Shown in pieces: positions 6,912 through 14,194 of a DNA stretch of 16,444 bases; position 1 is the first letter of the stretch; every line of letters starts with the position of its first letter. A program made the position numbers and the translations under genes. Source of the stretch: Lentisphaeria bacterium (GTDB taxonomy: Bacteria > Verrucomicrobiota > Lentisphaeria > Oligosphaerales > JAFGRS01); assembly GCA_016935045.1 (NCBI GenBank), contig JAFGRS010000236.1:1-16444 (forward strand), in the 5' to 3' direction. The notes beneath the pieces were generated by a model. The model saw only the letters and a program-made list of their open reading frames with translations. It made no database searches and was not told the DNA's origin.

Positions 6912-7394
6912 GTGAAGAGAAACCCCGCCTTGCAGTCCTCCCGGGAGCGCATGGCGCCGGGACGGCTCTCCCGCGGCGGGTTCCTGGGCGACGATGAGCG
7001 CCCCCTCGATGAGATCGTGGCCGCGGACGGCGCGGAACTGGCGGCCCTGGGAGTGACCGCCGCGGAGATCGCGGAACTCCTCGAGAGCTTCCACCGTGCC
7101 GCCGACGAAGCCCTGGAGACCCCCCGCGAGCTGTGCGGCGGCAGGATCGTGGTGCAGGAGACCGAGGTCATGGGGCGGATCCCCTGTCCCTTTGCCTGCG
7201 GCTTCCGCACCCACAAGGCCAACATCCTGGTCCGGAGCGGGGACAGGACCTGGGTGGTGACCCCCATGCACGCCCATCTGATCGGCCGTCACGGTTTCTT
7301 CCAGGGCCGGGGCAGTGCGTTCCGGGTGGAGCCCGCGGACCTGGCGGCCTTGGTCCGGCTCTGCCGGGGAGGCGTCACCCCCGCCGCCGGTTAG
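6912..7394 (+). CDS. Conserved-looking soluble protein of unknown function, nqrF-linked
   Basis: This encodes a 160-aa protein starting at GTG, with GGAGGA (6898-6903) 8 nt upstream and only 17 nt after nqrF. It has no signal peptide or membrane helix. Motifs that look conserved: an N-terminal SSRERMAPGRLSRGGFLGDD, a CPFACGF segment in the middle, and HAHLIGRHGFFQGRGSAFR near the end, followed by a Leu-rich helix. The Cys pair and clustered His could bind a metal, but no known site is recognised. The frame stays open far upstream inside nqrF (to 6012); that part is an out-of-frame shadow. The tight spacing implies co-expression with the respiratory genes, so a regulatory or assembly role is possible but unproven. 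Confidence 0.72.
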   Translation: MKRNPALQSSRERMAPGRLSRGGFLGDDERPLDEIVAADGAELAALGVTAAEIAELLESFHRAADEALETPRELCGGRIVVQETEVMGRIPCPFACGFRTHKANILVRSGDRTWVVTPMHAHLIGRHGFFQGRGSAFRVEPADLAALVRLCRGGVTPAAG

Positions 7395-7416
7395 CCCCCG
7401 ATCCTGGCCTCTGCCT

Positions 7417-8142
7417 ATGCGTTTTGCGGTCTACAACATCCGTTACGGCACGGGCGGCGGCAGAATCCTGCTGCCCTGGTCGAACTATCTGCGCCGGACG
7501 CACCGGAACTTGGTGGCGTTGACCGCGTTCCTGCGCTCCCTCGATCTGGATGTGCTCGGCCTGCTCGAAGTGGACGCGGGGTCCTACCGCAGCGGCAAGC
7601 GCAACCAGGCCCAGGCGATCGCCGAAGCCCTGGGGCACTACCACACCTATCGCTCGAAGTACGCCGACCGGAGCCTTCTGCAGCGGGTCCCGGTGCTGAA
7701 CAAGCAGGGCAACGCCTTCATCGCCCGGGACTCCAACCGCAATGAGGTCTTCCACTACTTCGATCAGGGAATCAAGCGCCTCGTCATCGAGCTGGAACTG
7801 CCCGAACTCACCATCTTCCTGGTGCACCTGGCCCTCGGATACCGCGTCCGACAGCAGCAGCTCAGCGACCTCTACAGCCTTGTGCGCGGTGTCTCGAAGC
7901 CCCACGTCGTGGCCGGAGACCTGAACGTGTTCTGGGGCGACCGGGAAACCAGGCTGTTCCTGGCGGCCACGGGTCTGTGCAGCGCCGACCCCCGGGCTAC
8001 GGCCACCTATCCGAGCTGGGCCCCGACCCGGCAACTCGACTTCGTACTCCACAGCCCGGACATCCGGGTGCGGAGCTTTCATGTGCCGCAGGTCACGTTC
8101 TCGGACCATCTCCCCCTGGTCTGTGATTTCGGTACTCCCTGA
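7417..8142 (+). CDS. Endonuclease/exonuclease/phosphatase-family protein
   Basis: This 241-aa metal-dependent phosphoesterase has the DNase I-like fold. Key residues are visible: N7 in VYNIRYG, metal ligand E51 in GLLEVD, the catalytic pair D168 and N170 in AGDLNVFWGD, and D230-H231 in SDHLPL near the C-terminus. There is no signal peptide, so it is probably cytoplasmic. Substrates in this family range from DNA to phospholipids and inositol phosphates, and the sequence alone does not choose. It sits 22 nt after the previous gene with no clear ribosome binding site, and 32 nt before a cardiolipin synthase. That pairing of an EEP protein with a phospholipid enzyme makes a lipid-related substrate worth considering. 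Confidence 0.85.
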   Translation: MRFAVYNIRYGTGGGRILLPWSNYLRRTHRNLVALTAFLRSLDLDVLGLLEVDAGSYRSGKRNQAQAIAEALGHYHTYRSKYADRSLLQRVPVLNKQGNAFIARDSNRNEVFHYFDQGIKRLVIELELPELTIFLVHLALGYRVRQQQLSDLYSLVRGVSKPHVVAGDLNVFWGDRETRLFLAATGLCSADPRATATYPSWAPTRQLDFVLHSPDIRVRSFHVPQVTFSDHLPLVCDFGTP

Positions 8143-8174
8143 CACGGGCGCGTTCGGGATGCCGCGGGGTGAGC

Positions 8175-9686
8175 ATGGCACCCGCAGCGCGCCGAGTGCC
8201 GTCGCAGGCGGAGGTCGGCGAGGGAGTCAGGCCCGGGGACGGGTCGGCACGGGGTGTGCGGTTCATGTTTGGCTGGAGCATCGTCGTTTTCCTGGTCTAT
8301 CTCGCGGGTGCCCTGCATGCGGCGCACGCGGTGTTCCGGGTGCGCACCTCGCAGGGGGCCATTGCCTGGGCGGTCTCCCTGCTGACGTTCCCCTGGATCG
8401 CGCTGCCGCTGTACTGGGTGTTCGGGCGCAGCCGGTTCGAGGGCTACGTGCAGTCACGTCGGGCGGGGAACCGGCGCATCGGCGGGGAGGCGGGAAAGGC
8501 GGTCGCGGCGATGGCGCGGCGACGGACGCTCCCGGCCCAGGACCCGGGCCGTCTCTGCGAGGCGATGGAGTCCCTGACCGGCCTGCCCTGCACGGCGGGC
8601 AACGAGGCGCAACTCCTGATCGACGGCGGCGATGCCTTCAGCGTCATGCTGGAATGCGTGGCCAAGGCGCGACGCTACGTCCTGATGGAGTTCTTCGTGG
8701 TCGAGGAGGGGCAGTTGAGCGCCGCCTTCAAGGAGGTGTTGAGCGCCAAGGCCCACGAGGGCGTGCCGGTCTGTTTCCTCTACGACGAAATGGGGTCCTG
8801 GAAGCTGTCGCGCCGATACGCGCGCGAACTCCGCAACGCCGGGGTCCAGGTGGCGAGTTTCCGTTCCGCCCGCGGCGGGATCAACCCCTTCCAACTCAAC
8901 TTCCGCAACCACCGCAAAATCACCGTGGTGGACGGACACACAGCCTTCGTCGGCGGACTCAACCTGGCCGACGAGTACATGGGCCGCGGAGGACCCCTGG
9001 GACCGTGGCGAGACACCCACCTGCGCCTCAGCGGACCGGCCGTGGCCGCGGTCCAACTCGCGTTCCTCGAAGACTGGCACTGGGCCGTGGGGGAGGCGCC
9101 CGGGCTGCACTGGGCACCCTCCGTTCCCCGGGTCCCGGGCCATCGGGCGCAGGTGGTTCCCACCGGTCCGGCGGATGAATTCGAGACCTGTCGTCTGTTC
9201 GTTCTCTCGGCCGTCTGTGCAGCCCGGCAACGCCTGTGGATCGCCAGTCCGTACTTCGTCCCCGGACCCGCCGAGATCGCGGCCCTGCAGTTGGCCGTGC
9301 TGCGCGGCGTCGACGTCCGCATCATGCTCCCCGACCGGGCGGACCACCTCCTGGTGTACCTGGCCGGGTTCTCCTACTACCGCGACCTGCTGCGGGCCGG
9401 AGTGAAGCTGCTGCGCTACGAGCGCGGCTTCATGCACCAGAAGGTCATGCTGGTGGACGAGGCACTGGCCACGGTGGGGACGGCCAACTGGGACAACCGT
9501 TCCTTCCAGCTCAATTTCGAGATCACGGTGCTGGTCTGGGGGGAGGAGTTCGCCCGGCAGGTGCACGCCATGCTCGCCGCGGACTTCGAATTCTGCCGCG
9601 CCGCGCGCCTCGAGGACTTCGAGGAACGGGGCCTTCTCTTCCGCTTCGCGGTCCTCGTGTGCCGGCTCCTGGCGCCCATCCTCTGA
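8175..9686 (+). CDS. cls: Cardiolipin synthase (phospholipase D superfamily)
   Basis: This 503-aa membrane enzyme joins two phosphatidylglycerols to cardiolipin plus glycerol. Two N-terminal hydrophobic helices (about residues 32-50 and 56-75) match the bacterial Cls layout. Two HKD motifs follow: H246, K248 and D253 in NHRKITVVDG, then GGLNLADEY; and H421, K423 and D428 in MHQKVMLVDE, then GTANWDNRSF. The length is close to the usual 480-510 aa. The start is uncertain: GTG 8169 and ATG 8175 lie next to a weak GGGGTGAG, while ATG 8266 (MFGWSIVV) would begin right at the first helix; the roughly 30 extra residues are polar and unlike the family. Cardiolipin supports large membrane complexes, which suits the respiratory operon upstream, but that link is inference. 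Confidence 0.92.
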   Translation: MAPAARRVPSQAEVGEGVRPGDGSARGVRFMFGWSIVVFLVYLAGALHAAHAVFRVRTSQGAIAWAVSLLTFPWIALPLYWVFGRSRFEGYVQSRRAGNRRIGGEAGKAVAAMARRRTLPAQDPGRLCEAMESLTGLPCTAGNEAQLLIDGGDAFSVMLECVAKARRYVLMEFFVVEEGQLSAAFKEVLSAKAHEGVPVCFLYDEMGSWKLSRRYARELRNAGVQVASFRSARGGINPFQLNFRNHRKITVVDGHTAFVGGLNLADEYMGRGGPLGPWRDTHLRLSGPAVAAVQLAFLEDWHWAVGEAPGLHWAPSVPRVPGHRAQVVPTGPADEFETCRLFVLSAVCAARQRLWIASPYFVPGPAEIAALQLAVLRGVDVRIMLPDRADHLLVYLAGFSYYRDLLRAGVKLLRYERGFMHQKVMLVDEALATVGTANWDNRSFQLNFEITVLVWGEEFARQVHAMLAADFEFCRAARLEDFEERGLLFRFAVLVCRLLAPIL

Positions 9687-9745
9687 CGCCACCTCCAAAG
9701 GAACCCGCGGAGCCGCATCTCGGCAGGCCGCCCGGGGACCGTGCG

Positions 9746-9778
9746 GCGTACCAGTGGAGCGCCCGCGTCCTCGCGGGC
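9746..9778. repeat. Hairpin repeat element related to positions 10-64
   Basis: GCGTACCA (9746-9753) and TGGAGCGC (9755-9762) are followed by a perfect hairpin: GCCCGCG (9761-9767), loop TCCT, CGCGGGC (9772-9778). Both the GCGTxCCA/TGGAGCGC pair and the GCCCGCG stem also occur at the start of the window, in a different order. It is probably a dispersed non-coding repeat. Confidence 0.45.
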
Positions 9779-9796
9779 ACGGCCCGCGGGACGCTG

Positions 9797-9915
9797 CGGC
9801 TCCGCGGAGCGTCGCCCTCCAGGGGAAACGGCTCCGCGGAGCGTCGCCCTCCAGGGAAAACGGCTCCGCGGAGCGTCGCCCTCCAGGGGAAACGGCTCCG
9901 CGGAGCGTCGCCCTC
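9797..9915. repeat. 32-bp tandem repeat, 3.7 copies, palindromic core
   Basis: The copies are 9797-9828, 9829-9860, 9861-9892 and a partial 23-nt copy at 9893-9915. They are nearly identical; the second differs by one base (GGGAAAA where the others have GGGGAAA). Each full unit starts CGGCTCCGCGGAGCG, holding the perfect 12-nt palindrome GCTCCGCGGAGC, and ends CGCCCTCCAGG plus an A-run. Because 32 is not a multiple of three and every frame stays open, the array produces repetitive ORFs on both strands that are not genes. Possible roles are a protein-binding array, a transcription end, or replication slippage of a dispersed palindrome. Confidence 0.9.
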
Positions 9916-10095
9916 GCGGGCACACATTTGAGGATACAGATTACCCTGAGACGATGGGTATGCGGCCTGTAGGACTTCGATCCATGCCGGCATCGCTACC
10001 GCCCGGGACCGGCGTTGGCGGGCCCTGTGGAGCGCACCGGTCCTCCGGCCTGTCCGGGGGACGGGTGAGCGCGGGCCGTTGCGTGAGAGCGGGTC

Positions 10096-11469
10096 ATGAA
10101 CGTACTCTGGATCCTGACGGACGAGCAGCGAACGGATTCCCTTGGGTGCTACGCGTCGCCCTGGGCATGGACTCCGTCCCTGGACGCGTTGGCGGCACGG
10201 GGCACGGTGTTCCAGCGTGCCTATACGCCGAGTCCCGTCTGCGTCTCGGCCCGGGCGGCCATACTGACCGGCCAGTCCAACGTGCGCCTGCGCGTCCTGA
10301 ACAATCACCATGCCCTGGAGCCGAAGCGGGCCCGCTTCCTGACCCGGGTGTTTTCCGGGGCCGGCTACGCCACGGCCAGCTTCGGCAAACACCACTACAA
10401 CTGCCCGGGCGTGCAGGCGTTCGACACCCAGGCGGGGAAGGTCCTGGATGACCGGGTGAGTTACACGGCCTACCGCGCGCCCTTCGCCGACGCAGACGCG
10501 GACGTGGTGTACTACCCCACCGAGTTCCGTCACTGGATCCTCGCGGGACGGTTCCCCGGCGCCGTGGCCGACACGGCGGAAGCAGAGAATGCCGACCTGG
10601 CCCTCGACTGGCTGCGCCGTCGCGACCGGGGGCGGCCGTTCCTTTTGCGTCTGAGCCTGAATGCTCCGCACACGCCGGTGGTCGCCCCGGCGCCCTACGA
10701 CAGGCTGATCGATCCCGGCGCGATCTCGCTGTCCACGGGCGACGGCGAAACATCCGAGCTTCCCCGGGCCATCCGGGAAAACCTGTGCGAGAAGGCGGGG
10801 AGCTGGCGCCTGACGGCCCGCCAGCTCGGGCGCTGTCGGCAGGTCTACTATGGCCGGGTCGCGTTCCTGGACGCAGTGGTGGGGCAGTTTCTCGACCGCG
10901 CCGAGTCCCTCGGGGCGCTGGACGACACGCTGATTGTGTTCACGTCGGACCACGGCTGTCACCTGGGGGACCACGGTCTGCTGCAGAAACAGAGCTTCTA
11001 CGAGGAATCGGTTCGGGTGCCATGGATCGTGGCGGGTCCCGGTGTGGCTGGGGGTCAGGTGGCGACGCCGGTCAGCGCTGGGAGCATCCTGCCGACGTGC
11101 CTGGAGCTTGCCGGGCTGGGGTGTCCGGCGCCGGTGGATTTCCCCAGCCTTGCGGGGGCATTGCGGGAGGGCGGGGAACCGCCTTCCGAGCCGGTGTTCA
11201 GCGACATCGATTTCGGCATTTGGGGCTATCGTGACGGGGATCGGTACGCGATGGTCCGCGAAGGGGACTGGAAGCTGGCCGTGTTCCGCGACCCCCGGGA
11301 CAAGGGTCGCTTCCCGCCGGACGACGGGCTCATGCTCCACCATCTGGCGACCGACCCCACGGAGCGCGTCAACCTGGCAGGGCGGCCGGAACACGGGGGG
11401 ATCGCCTCCCGACGGATTGCCCTGATCGATCGGCGCGACGCCGAGGTCATCGAGGAACCACCGGCATGA
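10096..11469 (+). CDS. Sulfatase, S1 type, without signal peptide
   Basis: This 457-aa hydrolase should cleave sulfate esters using a formylglycine made from Cys by an FGE or anaerobic SME-type enzyme (neither is in the window). Residues visible: metal-binding D9 and Q11 in ILTDEQ; the modification motif PVCVSARAAILTG with C49 and R53 (CxSAR instead of CxPSR); K98 and H100 in FGKHHY; H192 in NAPHTP; D285-H286 in TSDHGCHLGDHG; and K298 in LLQKQSFYEE. The active site is therefore complete. The N-terminus begins directly with the first beta strand (MNVLWILTDEQ), so it is probably cytoplasmic and may act on imported oligosaccharides or small sulfate esters. The ribosome binding site is weak. The gene is 90 nt upstream of the 832-aa protein, likely in one operon. 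The exact substrate cannot be read from the sequence; related phosphonate monoester hydrolases are an alternative. Confidence 0.9.
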   Translation: MNVLWILTDEQRTDSLGCYASPWAWTPSLDALAARGTVFQRAYTPSPVCVSARAAILTGQSNVRLRVLNNHHALEPKRARFLTRVFSGAGYATASFGKHHYNCPGVQAFDTQAGKVLDDRVSYTAYRAPFADADADVVYYPTEFRHWILAGRFPGAVADTAEAENADLALDWLRRRDRGRPFLLRLSLNAPHTPVVAPAPYDRLIDPGAISLSTGDGETSELPRAIRENLCEKAGSWRLTARQLGRCRQVYYGRVAFLDAVVGQFLDRAESLGALDDTLIVFTSDHGCHLGDHGLLQKQSFYEESVRVPWIVAGPGVAGGQVATPVSAGSILPTCLELAGLGCPAPVDFPSLAGALREGGEPPSEPVFSDIDFGIWGYRDGDRYAMVREGDWKLAVFRDPRDKGRFPPDDGLMLHHLATDPTERVNLAGRPEHGGIASRRIALIDRRDAEVIEEPPA

Positions 11470-11559
11470 GGATGTGCCGGGACCGGACCGGGAGGTGGGT
11501 CGCCACCGCCCTCGGTTGGGTGGTCACGGGCAGCCGCAAACAACGGAGGTCAGGCAGAC

Positions 11560-14058
11560 ATGGATCCCTATCGACTCGCCAACGTCAGTCTCGAAATCAG
11601 CCCCAAGCCCTTCTTTGATCTGGATGACAAGGGGCTGGCGGGGATCTTCGCGGACCTGTTCCGGCAGTGGTACTCCCTGCTGAAGCATGCCGACGAGGTC
11701 TCGCTGCTCTGGTGGCTGAGCGACGGCACGGACCTGCTGACCTACAACGGGAATCTCGAGGAGCCGATCGAGTGGATGGCCTATCTTGGGTATGCCCACA
11801 AGACCTACGACGTGCCCCGGGAGAAGGATCCCCACGGCGAGTCCATCGTCGGCTGCCCGCGAATCTACCACCCCAGACCCCGGCGCATCACGTGCGGCGA
11901 CGCAAAGAGGATGGTGGCGATCATGAAGGCGGCGGCGAGGGAGGCGCTCGGCGCGGACCTGCGGGTGGGGTACGCCTTTGATCCCGGCGCCGAGTTTTCC
12001 AACCATCCCTTCCGCTACCGGGATCATCCCGAACTGCTCATGGGGGAGAGGCTCAAGTGCATCGACTGCACGGCGCTGCTGCACGCCGACGGGCGCGCCT
12101 TCGCGGGGTTTCCGGGCGGGATTCCGGAGGGGTTGCCCTTCGGCACGTTTTTCGGTCGGCAGGCACAGGCGTACCTCACCGAGATGGGCTTTGACTACCT
12201 CTGGCTCTCGAACAGCTTCGGTTTCGGCCGCAGCCCCTATGCCTTCGGCGGAGCCGGGCAGTTCTTCGACGGCCGGGATTACCGTCCGGAAGGGAATACG
12301 GCGGTCCGCGACGCGGTCTTCCGGTTCTGGCAGCTCTTCCGGAGCGAGTGTTCCGCGATCCCGGTCGAATGCCGCGGCACCGACTTCACGGCGGGCATGA
12401 ACCTGGTCAACCACGCCACACCCTACGACCGCATCTACGCGGAAATCCCGGGACTGACGCCGCCCCCCAACACCCCCTGGCCCGCCCTCACCGGCAACCA
12501 TGGACTCGCCCTGGCCGGATACCTCAGCGAAATCAGCGGCTACCGGGGCAAACGCTTCCCCTTCCGTTTCTATACCTCCGACCCATGGTGGTGCAACACC
12601 CCCTGGAACGACAGGTGGGAACGCCGCCCCCACGACATCTACCTCTCCATGGCCGTCTCCCGCCTCGACGCAGGCGGACGCATCGCGACGGTCAACGACG
12701 TCAAATTCCTCTCCGTGGACACCTCCTGGGGCGAGCTGCCGGAGCAGATTCCGGACGAGGTCATCCCGCACGTCAAACGGGCCCTCTCCCTGCGCCCGGA
12801 CGCCGCGGCCCCGGTTCTGTGGGTGTACCCCTTCCGCGAGTACCATGACTACACCTTCCGGGACACGGCACGCATGCCCGAGGTCATGGCCGGCGACCTC
12901 CTGATCCAACAGGCCTACAACAACGGACTGCCCCTGAGCGGGGTCGTGACCACGGAAGCCCTGGCCGAGGTGCTGACGGGGAGGCCGGACCGCCTGGCGG
13001 GATCCGTGCTGGTGACTCCCGTCCCGGATGCCGGCACGGCCTGGGAGGACGCCCTCGCCCGTCATCTCGAAGCGGGAGGCAGGGTGCTCTGCTATGGGCC
13101 CACCGGCCATGCAAGTCCGGCCTGGCGCGAGCGCCTTGGCTTGGCCGCAGCCGAGGTCCGTGAGGGTTGCCTGCCGCTGCGGCTGGTGGAGGATATCGAC
13201 CGCTACACCCGAACCCCCGCCCCGGCGCGGTGTTGTCATCCTTCGGCGTTGAGCGGCGGAGGTCTGGGGGAGGTGCCGGCGGATCGCGAAGACCCCGGGC
13301 GCCGGGTCCTGGCGTGGGCGGGAGACCGGGTCGCTGCCCTGGTCCGGGGCCGTCTGGCCTGGGTGCGTGGAAGCAGTTCCATCACCGAACAGGGGATTCG
13401 CGGCCGCGGCCTGGGAGTTCACGACCCGCTGGAAATGTACCTCTGCGAGAACCTGTTCCGTCAGGCGCTCGCGGCCCTGGGATGGACCCTTGCCATCGAC
13501 CGGCCGGCCCCGAGCCAGGCCGCGACGCACCTCATGCTGCACCGTTGCCGGAATGCCTTTGTCTTCAGCGGCTACACCCCGGAACGCGATGTGGTCTACC
13601 GCCTGCGGACCCCCCTGGGGGCGCCGATGCTGCCGGGCCGGGACACGCGCATCGAAGCAGGGCATGCCTGCATCCCTGCGTGGCCCTGGTTCCATGAGGA
13701 GTGCCGCATCTTCGTGGAACAGGACAGCGGCGAACCGGGCCTGCACGCCATCTCGCCGAAGCACTACCGCTACCGCCGCCGCTGGGCCCTGACCGGGCTG
13801 CGAGAGGCGACGGTCCGGTTCTTTCCCGAAACGGGCTGTTTCCAGACGACCCAGATCCTGCTCAACACGGACCTGGGGATCCTGGTCGTCGGTGATCCCT
13901 ACGACGCCGCCTGGAAGGATGACTGCTACGGCCGATACGTCGAGATCCGGGGTGTTTCCGGCACCCTCACCTTCGGCTGGTCCCCGGACGATGCCCCTGT
14001 TCCGGTGCGCCGCGAAGAAATCGATCCCTCGTCCGCCGGCGGCGGCGTCTGGCCCTGA
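11560..14058 (+). CDS. Large protein, possible (beta/alpha)8 glycoside hydrolase, family not recognised
   Basis: This 832-aa protein has no signal peptide (start MDPYRLANVSLEISPKPF). I do not recognise its family. Residues 1-400 alternate strands and helices and are rich in Trp, Tyr and acidic residues, as in a sugar-binding barrel: LLWWLSDGTD, VGYAFDPGAEFSNH (E145), DYLWLSNSFGFGRSPY, IPVECRGTDF (E270), YLSEISGY (E324), FYTSDPWWCNTPW. E145 and E270 are candidates for the acid/base and nucleophile, but this is a guess from spacing. Residues about 480-530 (VLVTPVPDAG...HLEAGGRVLCYGP) look like the Rossmann-like domain that follows the barrel in GH42-type enzymes. The rest is probably beta-rich. 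GGAGGT (11545-11550) lies 9 nt before the ATG. Its place between two sulfatases suggests action on a sulfated or desulfated glycan. A long antisense frame over it is a GC artefact. Confidence 0.85.
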   Translation: MDPYRLANVSLEISPKPFFDLDDKGLAGIFADLFRQWYSLLKHADEVSLLWWLSDGTDLLTYNGNLEEPIEWMAYLGYAHKTYDVPREKDPHGESIVGCPRIYHPRPRRITCGDAKRMVAIMKAAAREALGADLRVGYAFDPGAEFSNHPFRYRDHPELLMGERLKCIDCTALLHADGRAFAGFPGGIPEGLPFGTFFGRQAQAYLTEMGFDYLWLSNSFGFGRSPYAFGGAGQFFDGRDYRPEGNTAVRDAVFRFWQLFRSECSAIPVECRGTDFTAGMNLVNHATPYDRIYAEIPGLTPPPNTPWPALTGNHGLALAGYLSEISGYRGKRFPFRFYTSDPWWCNTPWNDRWERRPHDIYLSMAVSRLDAGGRIATVNDVKFLSVDTSWGELPEQIPDEVIPHVKRALSLRPDAAAPVLWVYPFREYHDYTFRDTARMPEVMAGDLLIQQAYNNGLPLSGVVTTEALAEVLTGRPDRLAGSVLVTPVPDAGTAWEDALARHLEAGGRVLCYGPTGHASPAWRERLGLAAAEVREGCLPLRLVEDIDRYTRTPAPARCCHPSALSGGGLGEVPADREDPGRRVLAWAGDRVAALVRGRLAWVRGSSSITEQGIRGRGLGVHDPLEMYLCENLFRQALAALGWTLAIDRPAPSQAATHLMLHRCRNAFVFSGYTPERDVVYRLRTPLGAPMLPGRDTRIEAGHACIPAWPWFHEECRIFVEQDSGEPGLHAISPKHYRYRRRWALTGLREATVRFFPETGCFQTTQILLNTDLGILVVGDPYDAAWKDDCYGRYVEIRGVSGTLTFGWSPDDAPVPVRREEIDPSSAGGGVWP

Positions 14059-14194
14059 GCCGGACCGCATGCGGAGGCTACCTTTGCACTGCAGCGGCGG
14101 AACGTTCAGACGGCTGCCGGTCGGAGACCAGACGGACAACGAGCGGCGGAACAAGGCAACACAGCCCAACAGGGCGCGCGGGAGAGACCGGACC

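Larger units (their letters stand above)
9687..10095. other. 409-bp intergenic region with repeats, no gene seen
   Basis: This stretch between cls and the sulfatase has no convincing gene. It holds a hairpin element (9746-9778), the 32-bp tandem array (9797-9915), and a 12-nt direct repeat CCTCGCGGGCAC at 9769-9780 and 9912-9923 that brackets the array. Past 9925 the DNA is less structured, with a short AT-richer patch (about 9924-9960) that could include the sulfatase promoter, though no clear -35/-10 pair is visible. Confidence 0.6.

Noticed and set aside
9797..9915. CRISPR array
   Set aside because: The repeats are directly adjacent with no unique spacers, and no cas genes are present.
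9741..10451. Repetitive ORFs across the tandem array
   Set aside because: They arise because the 32-bp unit has no stop in any frame; the peptides are periodic shadows and run out of frame into the sulfatase.
14105..14114. TTCAGACGGC, matching the core of the Neisseria DNA uptake sequence
   Set aside because: It is a single 10-nt match in an unrelated gene context; no second copy seen, so chance is the simplest explanation.
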